DNA from: JBBRHH01 sp038222915 | Lineage (GTDB): Bacteria > Planctomycetota > Phycisphaerae > Tepidisphaerales > Tepidisphaeraceae | Direction: 5' to 3' | Length of the DNA: 10,048 nt | Assembly: GCA_038222915.1 (NCBI GenBank) | Contig: JBBRHH010000192.1 | Span: 1-10,048, forward strand | Part shown: piece by piece, positions 1 through 6,576 of the stretch | Layout: every line of letters begins with the position of its first letter | Numbering within the stretch: position 1 is the stretch's first letter | Made by a program: the position numbers and the translations under genes | Notes under the pieces: generated by a model | The model's input: only the letters and a program-made list of their open reading frames with translations | What the model was told of the DNA's origin: nothing | Database searches by the model: none

Positions 1-450
1 ATTGAAACACCCTACGAACCGCCTGCAGAATACGACTTCAGAATTGAATTCACACGGACGAAGGGGAATAACTGCGTTGTACAATGCTTGTACGCCAATG
101 AATCGCCGTTCACTTGGGTGATGGCGGCCGAGGGAAATACTGCTTGTGGTTTTGAAATGGTTGGAGGAAAGGGCTGCGTAAACAACCCGACGACCCTTCG
201 AGTCAAAAATTGCCTGGAGCTCAATCACCGCTATACGTCGCTCGTTCAAGTGCGTAAGGACATCATTCGAGCTTACGTGAGCGGCCGGCTCATTTCCGAA
301 TGGAAGACCGACTTCAAGGATTTGTCCGTCTTCGAGAGCTGGACCTTGCGGAACACCAAGGCGATTGGCGTCGGCAGTTGGGAGACACCGTCGATCTTCC
401 ATTCCATCGTCGTCATCGAACTAAGCGGCGCAGGCAAAAAAACCCGCTGA
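1..450 (+). CDS. C-terminal part of a LamG/DUF1080-like beta-sandwich domain protein (5' end outside window)
   Basis: The frame is open from the first base of the window to TGA at 448-450, giving about 149 residues of a longer protein; the true start lies upstream. The pattern is that of the jelly-roll LamG or 3-keto-disaccharide hydrolase (DUF1080)-like domains that end many planctomycete proteins. It has an early strand with EFTRTKGNN, a central NNPTTLRV, a YTSLVQVRKD strand, then AYVSGRLISEWKTD, KAIGVGSWETP and a final FHSIVVIELSG strand followed by a basic GKKTR tail. Such domains are usually thought to bind carbohydrate or to cap secreted enzymes or membrane-anchored kinases; the N-terminal partner is not visible here. 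There are four cysteines in the visible part, three of them in its first half, which could fit an exported protein. Family assignment is from memory of the motif pattern, so the specific function is open. Confidence 0.7.
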   Translation: METPYEPPAEYDFRIEFTRTKGNNCVVQCLYANESPFTWVMAAEGNTACGFEMVGGKGCVNNPTTLRVKNCLELNHRYTSLVQVRKDIIRAYVSGRLISEWKTDFKDLSVFESWTLRNTKAIGVGSWETPSIFHSIVVIELSGAGKKTR

Positions 451-539
451 CAACCCCATCGCCAAAATCTCATTTCCGAAAAACCAAGCCCCGCACCTGT
501 CGCCAACAGCCGCGCCACTTCCACCCGCAAATACTCCTC

Positions 540-568
540 TTCCTTGGCGTTCCTTGGCGGGCTTGGCG
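540..568. repeat. Short tandem repeat, 10-bp unit TTCCTTGGCG
   Basis: Two exact copies of TTCCTTGGCG (540-549, 550-559) are followed by a 9-bp degenerate copy, GGCTTGGCG (560-568). It is non-coding and sits between the stop of the first gene and the inverted-repeat structure. Confidence 0.65.
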
Positions 569-616
569 GTTCGCATTTGAATTCTCCCCCGCTCATACCC
601 CGGCCGTTCCCGCCAG

Positions 617-762
617 GGTATTGCGCTAAAAGAGCGCCGCGCGCGCAACACCCCAAAACCCAAATCCGCCCAATATAAAATAAATATTCATCAAAAACCC
701 CAGCAAAAACCCAAATCCCAAAACAGGTGTTGCGCGCGCGGCGCTCTTTTAGCGCAACACCA
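617..762. repeat. 146-bp REPIN/MITE-like inverted-repeat element
   Basis: Arms of 36 bp at 617-652 and 727-762 are reverse complements with one mismatch (A at 620 where the other arm predicts G). Each arm is itself an imperfect palindrome: GGTRTTGCGC at one end pairs with GCGCAACACC at the other, and an alternative inner hairpin GCGCT-AAAAG-AGCGC lies at 623-637. The 74-bp core (653-726) is AT-rich, unlike the arms, and contains a 13-bp direct repeat. Two palindromic units in opposite orientation around a spacer is the architecture of REPINs and some MITEs. A phase-variable invertible segment has a similar layout and cannot be excluded. No encoded protein and no clear target-site duplication are visible. 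The structure is seen directly; the class is inferred. Confidence 0.75.
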
Positions 763-833
763 GAGAAGGAATGAGGAGCCTCTTATGCGCCGAAAATCCG
801 TCCCGACTCAGCCCCCAATTCCCTCCATGTATT

Positions 834-873
834 CCTCTGCGCCTTTGCGCCTTTGCGCCTCTGCGCCTCTGCG
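834..873. repeat. Tandem repeat, five 8-bp units CCTYTGCG
   Basis: Five consecutive 8-bp units read CCTCTGCG, CCTTTGCG, CCTTTGCG, CCTCTGCG, CCTCTGCG. Because 8 is not a multiple of 3, the repeat produces peptides rich in L, C, A and R in all + frames (for example LRLCAFAPLRLCA), which is a sign that the open frame over it is not a real protein. Similar low-complexity tracts occur between genes in several environmental bacterial phyla. Confidence 0.75.
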
Positions 874-908
874 CGAACTATTGTATTTCCATCCAATCCA
901 ACCGACCC

Positions 909-1010
909 GGTCGCTTTCATGTCACTACGGGGTCAAAAACGGTCGGTTCCATGTCGGTTCAGGGTCGTTTGAGGGACGATTCAGGGTCGGTTTTATGTCG
1001 CTTTGGGGTC
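909..1010. repeat. Three degenerate copies of a 26-bp repeat
   Basis: Copies lie at 909-934, 941-966 and 985-1010, all on the same strand. All share GGTCG at the start, ATGTC in the middle (offset 11-15) and GGGTC at the end. Pairwise identity by eye is 20 to 21 of 26. The spacers are 6 and 18 bp; the second spacer holds a further partial copy (GACGATTCAGGG). The repeat is non-coding: the copies fall in different frames, with starts 32 and 44 bp apart. The function is unknown; it could be a protein-binding array or a degenerate dispersed repeat. Confidence 0.7.
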
Positions 1011-1110
1011 GGTTTCTTCGCACCAAAAAAATTTCGGCTCAAACACAAACATCGGCCGCACCAACACTTGAATTCCCCACCTCCCGCTTCCGCCACCCCA
1101 AACACAATTT

Positions 1111-1130
1111 TTGCGCGCAAATGCGCGCAA
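1111..1130. repeat. 20-bp palindrome with arms TTGCGCGCA / TGCGCGCAA
   Basis: Two perfect 9-bp arms are separated by AA. The core TTGCGCGC also occurs in the 36-bp arms of the 617-762 element. There is no adjacent T-tract suggesting a terminator. It could be a regulator site or a decayed relative of the upstream palindromes. Confidence 0.5.
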
Positions 1131-1470
1131 GAAATCGACCGGAAACCGTCGACATCGCTCTCCAATCATCCCACCGGAGCGAGAGCCGCCAACGGATCTC
1201 CCCACGCCGTTCGTTCCGCAACCATCTATCAAGCCCCGGAACGCAACCTCAACTCTGCGTCCCATGCGCCACGCCGATCCGCCGAAAATGCACACAACCA
1301 CCGGCCACGAAGTCACTTCAAGTTTCCGACAAACACCAACGCAATCCGCGCGAAACGCCCCCCACCCAGACCCACCACGTCCACACCCACGACCCAACCT
1401 GACGACAGCGCGTTGACAGTTTGTAAGACGACCCGATCCGCGATACAGAGGAACCACAACCTATACTCAC

Positions 1471-1475
1471 GGAAG
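1471..1475 (+). promoter_or_regulatory. Ribosome binding site that fixes the dnaE start
   Basis: GGAAG lies 9 nt before ATG 1485. Together with PHP-domain homology starting only 8 residues after this ATG, it favours 1485 over the far-upstream in-frame ATG at 771. Confidence 0.6.
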
Positions 1476-1484
1476 AGCCGCTCC

Positions 1485-4400
1485 ATGACCAACTCGCCCA
1501 ACCCGTTCGTCCACCTCCACGTTCACACCCACTACTCCCTACTCGACGGGGCCTGCAAAATTCCCAACCTTGTGAAACGTGCCAAGGCCCTGGGCATGGA
1601 CTCAATCGCCATCACCGATCACGGCTGTATGTTCGGCGTCATCGAATTCTTCAACGAATGCAAAAAAGAGGGCATCAAGCCCATCATCGGCATGGAATCC
1701 TACATGGCCCCCGGGGATCGCCGCGAGCGCTCCACGCCCGGCGGAAACGCAGGCGAGGCCGCCTATCACCTCCTGCTGCTGGCCGAGAACATCGAGGGGT
1801 ATCAAAACTTGATGAAGCTCGCCAGCACCGCCTATCGCGAAGGCTTCTACTACAAACCCCGCATCGACAAGGAAGTCCTCCGCGCCCACAGCAAAGGCCT
1901 CATCGCCACCAGCGCCTGCCTCGGCGGCGAAATCCCCTCCGCCTTCATGAAACGCGACGCCAAAACCGCGAAACAAATCGCCGAAACCTACCTGGAAATC
2001 TTCGGCCCCGACCGCTTCTTCATCGAAGTCCAGAAGCAGGGCATCCAGGAACAGGACATGGTCAACCCCGAGCTCGCCGACCTCGCCAGGCGCGTCGGCT
2101 GCGGCCTCGTCGCCACCAACGACGTCCACTTCCTCGAAAAAGACGACCACTTCGCCCACGACGTTTTATGCTGCATCAGCATGGGCCGCCAGGTCGCCGA
2201 CGAAGGCCGCCTCAAATACCCCACCGAGCTCTATCTCAAAAGCCCCGAAGAAATGGCCACCGCCCTCTCCGCTTTCCCCGAAGCGATTTCCAACACCGTC
2301 CGCATCGCCCAGATGTGCAATCTGGAAATAGACTTCTCCAAGCGTCATTCGCCGGTCTACCGAGTGCCTGCTGACAAACTCCTCCCCCAAATCAAAAGCG
2401 GAACTCCGCATGAAGATGCGGAGCCTCTTCCTCCCGATGCGACGGCAGACCCCGCCCCCACCATCCGCGACGACGAGCGTTACATCCGCCAGCTCTGTGA
2501 ACAAGGCTTGGTCTGGCGCTACGGCACCACCGAAGTCCCACAGGAGATCCGCGATCGCCTTCAGTACGAGCTGAAGGTGATCTGCATGAAGAACTTCTGC
2601 TCCTACTTCCTGATCGTCTGGGATTTCTGCAACTTCGCGCGCGACAACGGCATCCCCGTCGGCGCAAGAGGCTCGGGCGTCGGCACCATGGTCGGCTACC
2701 TGCTCGGGCTATGTAATGTCGATCCTATTAAATACAACCTGCTCTTCGAGCGGTTCATGGATCCGAGCCGAAACGAGATGCCCGATATTGATATCGACAT
2801 CTGCCAGGACGGCCGGCAGCGCATCATCGAGTACGTCCGCAACAAGTACGGCCACGTCGCCCAGATCATCACCTTCGGCACCCTCGCCGCCAAAGCCGCC
2901 TGCAAAGACGTCGGCCGAGTCCTCGGCGTCCCTCTCGCCGAAATCGACAAGCTCACCAAGCTCATCCCCGGCACCCCCGGCATGACCATCGACAAGGCGA
3001 TGAAGCAGGTCCCGGATCTCGACAAACTGTACAAGGAGAATCCGCAGATCACCCAGGTGATCGACATTGCCAAGCGGCTCGAAGGCATGTGCCGCAACGC
3101 GGGCTGCCACGCCGCCGGCGTGATCATCGCCGATCAGCCCCTCGACAACTTCGTCCCCCTCTATCAGGACAAGGACGACAACATCCTCACCCAGTTCGAA
3201 GGCCCCATCGCCGAAAAGTGCGGCCTCCTGAAAATGGACTTCCTCGGCCTGCGCACCCTCACCACCCTCACCCGCTCCATCGACCTTGAGCAACAAACCC
3301 GCGAAGCCCGCAATATCACGCTCGACGCAATCAAAAAGCAGGGCATCCCGCTCGACGAGAAAGGCCGCGTCGACATCGAGCAGGTCGATCTCGCCGACCA
3401 GAACGTCTACAAGCTCTTCCAACGCGGCGAAACCAAAGGCATCTTCCAGTTCGAGTCCGGCGGCATGCAGGATCTCCTGATGAAGATGGCCCCGGACCGC
3501 ATAGGCGACCTCATCGCCGCCAACGCCCTCTATCGACCCGGCCCGATGGAGCTGATCCCAATCTACTGCGCCCGCAAGCACGGCAAAGAGCCGGTTCCGA
3601 AGGTGCATCCAATCATGGACGCGATCCTCGAAGAGACCTACGGGATCATGGTGTACCAGGAACAGGTAATGCAGATCTTCAACCAACTTGGAGGGATCGA
3701 TCTCGCCAACGCCTACAAGTTAATCAAAGCCATCAGCAAAAAAACCACCGACGTCATCGCCAAGTTCAAACCAGAGTTCCTCAAAGGAACGATGGCCAAA
3801 GGCGTCACCAAGGAAAAGGCCGAAGAGATATTCGACCTCATCCTGAAATTCGGGGGCTATGGTTTTAACAAAAGTCACAGCTCCCGCTACGCCATCGTCG
3901 CCTTCCAAACCGCCTACATGAAGGTCTACCACCCCATCGAATACATGGCCGCCCTTCTCACCTTCGAAATGGGCTCCACCGAAAAGGTCGTCGAGTACAT
4001 CGAAGAATGCCGCCGCATGACCCTCCCCAACGGCGTCAAAGGCATCAAGGTCCTCCCCCCCGACGTCAACATTTCCGACAAGGATTTCACCCCGGTCTAC
4101 GTCACCGAAACCACCCAGGCCGGCAAGCGTAAGAAAGCCGAAACGAAAACGGAGGGCGTCATCCGCTTTGGCATGATGGCCGTCCGCGGCGTCGGCGAAA
4201 AGGCAGTTGAACACGTCATCACCGAGCGCAAGGCGAAAGGCGAGTACCCCAGCCTCTACGATTTTTGCGAACGCCTCGACCTTCGCCAGGTCACCCGCTC
4301 CACCATCGAGGCCCTCATCAAGTGCGGCGGCTTCTCCTCGATGAAGGCCCGCCGCGCCCAGCTCCTCCACATCCTCGACAAGGCCGTCGAGATGGGTCAG

Positions 4401-5303
4401 CAGGCCCAGCAGGACAAGCGCATGGGCCAGTTCAGTATGTTCGCGGCCGCCCCCACGTCGGCCGGCGCGCCCAAGCTCGCCACCCCCCTCCCCGACGTCG
4501 AAGAGCTCGACCCCGGCGAGCTTCTCAAATTCGAAAAAGAATTGCTCGGCTTCTACATCACCAGCCACCCCATGACCGAGCATCAGGTCGCCATCGAACG
4601 CTACTCCACGCACTCCACCCGCGAAGCGCCCACGGTCAGCGAGGGCGTCGAAATTACCATCGGCGGCATGATCAGCCGCGTAAAGAAAGTGGTCACCAAG
4701 AACGGCCGCGCCGCCGGCATGCAGATGGCCATGCTCACCCTCGAAGACCTCGACGGCCAGATCGACGGCACCATCTTCGCCGAAACCCTTACCCAGATCG
4801 TCCAAAAATACCCCGACGCCGTCACCGCCGAGCGCATCGTTTTCATGAAGGGAAAAGTCGACCGCAAGCGTGAAACGCCCAGCATCATGGTCTCCGAAAT
4901 CATCCCGATCGAGGACGCCATCGGCAAACTCACCACCAGCGTCGTCCTGGATATCGACCGCGCACGTCACAACGCCGAAGTCATCACACAGCTCAAACCA
5001 ATCTTCACCAAGTACAAAGGCAACCTCCCCGTCTTCTCCCAGATCGTCATGGAAACCGGCGAAGAAATCCTCATCAAGCTAGGCCGAGGCAACGACGTCG
5101 GCCTGCGCCCCTCCCGTCCCATGCTCGACGACCTCGAACTCATCCTCGGCCCCGGCCAGATCCAACTCCACGGCCACGGCTCCAAGCGCCAGCGCATCAA
5201 GCAGGAAAAACTATTCAAGGAAGACACCCCCGAAGAACCAACGCTCTCCGCAACCGACGAAGCCCTCGCTGCCGAGTTGGACGCCGAAGCAGTCACGGAC
5301 TAG
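1485..5303 (+). CDS. dnaE: DNA polymerase III subunit alpha (replicative polymerase, DnaE1 type)
   Basis: This is the catalytic subunit of the chromosomal replicase, adding nucleotides to the 3' end at the fork, 1272 residues. It begins with an N-terminal PHP domain: HLHVHTHYSLLDG at residues 10-22, ITDHG around D45-H46, and later a TNDVHFL motif. The metal-binding histidines and acids look intact, unlike E. coli where several are lost, so PHP-based proofreading is plausible. The polymerase core follows, with GARGSG at 393-398, PDIDIDI at 433-439 (catalytic D434 and D436), KMDFLGL (third catalytic acid D585) and YGFNKSHS from 792. After it come a helix-hairpin-helix region near 890-960, a clamp-binding QFSMF at 982-986 and an OB fold from about 1055. 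It is longer than E. coli DnaE (1160), partly because of a roughly 25-30 residue insertion around 300-330. The frame remains open upstream to 771, but those 238 codons are repeat DNA. The stop faces the MFS gene stop. Confidence 0.97.
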   Translation: MTNSPNPFVHLHVHTHYSLLDGACKIPNLVKRAKALGMDSIAITDHGCMFGVIEFFNECKKEGIKPIIGMESYMAPGDRRERSTPGGNAGEAAYHLLLLAENIEGYQNLMKLASTAYREGFYYKPRIDKEVLRAHSKGLIATSACLGGEIPSAFMKRDAKTAKQIAETYLEIFGPDRFFIEVQKQGIQEQDMVNPELADLARRVGCGLVATNDVHFLEKDDHFAHDVLCCISMGRQVADEGRLKYPTELYLKSPEEMATALSAFPEAISNTVRIAQMCNLEIDFSKRHSPVYRVPADKLLPQIKSGTPHEDAEPLPPDATADPAPTIRDDERYIRQLCEQGLVWRYGTTEVPQEIRDRLQYELKVICMKNFCSYFLIVWDFCNFARDNGIPVGARGSGVGTMVGYLLGLCNVDPIKYNLLFERFMDPSRNEMPDIDIDICQDGRQRIIEYVRNKYGHVAQIITFGTLAAKAACKDVGRVLGVPLAEIDKLTKLIPGTPGMTIDKAMKQVPDLDKLYKENPQITQVIDIAKRLEGMCRNAGCHAAGVIIADQPLDNFVPLYQDKDDNILTQFEGPIAEKCGLLKMDFLGLRTLTTLTRSIDLEQQTREARNITLDAIKKQGIPLDEKGRVDIEQVDLADQNVYKLFQRGETKGIFQFESGGMQDLLMKMAPDRIGDLIAANALYRPGPMELIPIYCARKHGKEPVPKVHPIMDAILEETYGIMVYQEQVMQIFNQLGGIDLANAYKLIKAISKKTTDVIAKFKPEFLKGTMAKGVTKEKAEEIFDLILKFGGYGFNKSHSSRYAIVAFQTAYMKVYHPIEYMAALLTFEMGSTEKVVEYIEECRRMTLPNGVKGIKVLPPDVNISDKDFTPVYVTETTQAGKRKKAETKTEGVIRFGMMAVRGVGEKAVEHVITERKAKGEYPSLYDFCERLDLRQVTRSTIEALIKCGGFSSMKARRAQLLHILDKAVEMGQQAQQDKRMGQFSMFAAAPTSAGAPKLATPLPDVEELDPGELLKFEKELLGFYITSHPMTEHQVAIERYSTHSTREAPTVSEGVEITIGGMISRVKKVVTKNGRAAGMQMAMLTLEDLDGQIDGTIFAETLTQIVQKYPDAVTAERIVFMKGKVDRKRETPSIMVSEIIPIEDAIGKLTTSVVLDIDRARHNAEVITQLKPIFTKYKGNLPVFSQIVMETGEEILIKLGRGNDVGLRPSRPMLDDLELILGPGQIQLHGHGSKRQRIKQEKLFKEDTPEEPTLSATDEALAAELDAEAVTD
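2404..2423. repeat. Hairpin-forming palindrome inside dnaE (CTCCGCAT / ATGCGGAG)
   Basis: Perfect 8-bp arms at 2404-2411 and 2416-2423 surround a GAAG loop. It encodes part of the stretch GTPHEDAEPLPPDAT from residue 306, within the linker between the PHP domain and the polymerase palm, where E. coli DnaE has a shorter connection. The right arm and what follows (GGAGCCTCTT) also occur at 774-783 in the intergenic region; a 10-base match alone could be chance. Confidence 0.55.
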
Positions 5304-5310
5304 AAAAGAG

Positions 5311-6576
5311 TCAACCGAGCATCTCCATCGTCCCCGGCATCACCTCGGACATCGCCGATATGCCGGGCGTACCGCGTCCAAGCCGCGCAATCAACGGCGC
5401 CGAAGAAGCCGCAACAATCATCATCACCCCAAGCGTCACAAAGAGAGGCACATAAGCCAGCGGCTCCAACGCCCGTTCCTTCAGCAGATCCGTCCAGGCC
5501 CCCATCGCCCACGGGCTGAGCGAGGCAAACGTCCCCGCCACCGACAGAAACAACCCCACCACCCGGCCGCGCACGGACGGCGCAACCCGCTCCAGCATCC
5601 CAGAATCCGAAATCGCATAGCTCGCCATCTGGCAAGTCTGAAACGCCGCCAGCACCAGCAGTGCAAACCGCACCTTCACAAACGGAACCAGCATCAGAAT
5701 GGCGCCACCCATCACCAGCACAACCGCCAGGGCCGGCAACCGCCGCCGTCCCGGCGTAAAGTAAACCGCAAACGGATTGGCAATGCTGCTCAGCAGCATC
5801 ATCGTCCCAACAACAAACCCGGTCTGTTCCACCGTGTAGTGGTGCGCCTTCTGCAGATAGACACTCGACAACGTCAGCGTGGCCACGCCCGCGAAGTCCC
5901 GAAAGGCCAGTGTCGCCGCGATGGCAAGTACGCGCGGCCGAAGCAACGACCACTGTCCCGACGGCTGCGAAACCCTGACCGACACGCGGTCACGCACTTC
6001 GCGCGCAATCAGCAAAAAGAGCAGCCCAAAAACGATTCCGCCGAGCCCCATCTCCACACACGGCCGCTGCCAATCGGCGACATGCCACAGTTGCCAATGG
6101 CCCGACTGCGCCCGCCATCCGGCGTATTGCGGACCCACGAAAAAGCCTACGCCCGAACCTATGCCCAGAAGGCCAATCGTCATACCGGGCGACTTGGGAT
6201 AGTGCTCCGGCATCAGCGCATTGGCCGCCGGATGAAACAGCGTCCCGAAAATTCCCGCAACCACTGCCAGCCCCAGAATCATCTCATACTGCCGCGTGAA
6301 GCCCATCAACATGATGGCAGCCGCATTGCCGATCAGGCCAATACCCAACAATGCCTTTCGGTTTCGGCCATCGGCAAACACGCCGGCCGGGAAGCTGCCA
6401 ATGCAATAAACCAACCCGTAGATGGTAACGATTAACGAAGCGCCGCTGGTGCCCGGAAGGTTCAGGTCTTTCTGAATCAGCAGATAGAGCGGAACCAGCA
6501 ATGTTCCGTACGCATGTGTAAAGGCATGCAGAACAACGCCCAGCCCCAAGGTCACATGCGAACGCAATCGACTCAA
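5311..6576 (-). CDS. MFS transporter, FSR (fosmidomycin-resistance)-like
   Basis: This is a 421-residue membrane protein with about twelve hydrophobic segments, the usual size for the major facilitator superfamily. The signature loop between helices 2 and 3 is GVFADGRNRK at 65-74, a variant of GxxxDRxGRR. The N-terminal HAFTHAYGTLLVPLY and the FHPAANALMPEHYP stretch near 114-127 resemble the FSR efflux subgroup. The substrate is unknown: FSR-type proteins export drugs, but relatives are uncharacterised. The start is TTG at 6574-6576, which overlaps the acs stop as TTGA, with a strong AAGGAGA upstream inside acs; no ATG in the same frame lies nearby. The overlap implies translational coupling with acetyl-CoA synthetase, so a link to short organic acids is possible but is only inference. 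The last 25 or so residues form a non-membrane tail. It ends 7 nt from the dnaE stop in a tail-to-tail arrangement. Confidence 0.85.
   Translation of the reverse strand: MSRLRSHVTLGLGVVLHAFTHAYGTLLVPLYLLIQKDLNLPGTSGASLIVTIYGLVYCIGSFPAGVFADGRNRKALLGIGLIGNAAAIMLMGFTRQYEMILGLAVVAGIFGTLFHPAANALMPEHYPKSPGMTIGLLGIGSGVGFFVGPQYAGWRAQSGHWQLWHVADWQRPCVEMGLGGIVFGLLFLLIAREVRDRVSVRVSQPSGQWSLLRPRVLAIAATLAFRDFAGVATLTLSSVYLQKAHHYTVEQTGFVVGTMMLLSSIANPFAVYFTPGRRRLPALAVVLVMGGAILMLVPFVKVRFALLVLAAFQTCQMASYAISDSGMLERVAPSVRGRVVGLFLSVAGTFASLSPWAMGAWTDLLKERALEPLAYVPLFVTLGVMMIVAASSAPLIARLGRGTPGISAMSEVMPGTMEMLG

Larger units (their letters stand above)
451..1484. other. 1-kb repeat-rich intergenic region with no convincing gene
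   Basis: No reading frame here looks like a protein. The + strand is poor in G and rich in C and A over much of its length, which removes stop codons and creates long spurious frames. The region contains, in order, a short 10-bp tandem repeat, a 146-bp inverted-repeat structure, an 8-bp tandem repeat, three copies of a 26-bp sequence and a 20-bp palindrome, each listed separately. From about 1131 to 1470 I see only C-rich DNA with no clear repeat. The dnaE promoter should lie somewhere here, but no -35/-10 pair with good spacing was found: TTGACA at 1413-1418 and TATACT at 1462-1467 do not pair with each other or with good partners. Confidence 0.7.

Noticed and set aside
617..762. Rho-independent terminator for the upstream gene
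   Set aside because: The hairpins are strong, but no T-tract follows either arm, and the paired-arm architecture with a long AT-rich core is not that of a simple terminator.
834..1010. CRISPR array
   Set aside because: The repeats are degenerate, of differing unit size and without regular unique spacers; no cas gene is near.
785..1402. 205-codon + strand frame in the gap before dnaE
   Set aside because: It runs through the 8-bp and 26-bp repeats and C-rich DNA; the peptide is low complexity and there is no ribosome binding site.
1413..1447. Possible dnaE promoter TTGACA ... GATACA
   Set aside because: The -35 box is perfect, but the spacing to GATACA is 23 bp, too long for a sigma-70 promoter, and the hexamer at 17 bp spacing is a poor -10.
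3720..4970. 416-codon open frame on the - strand inside dnaE
   Set aside because: It is the antisense shadow of a GC-rich gene with strong third-position C; its translation is low-complexity in D, G, F, V and has no domain pattern.
5304..5310. Shared terminator between dnaE and the MFS gene
   Set aside because: Only 7 nt separate the two stops and no stem-loop with T-run is visible around them.
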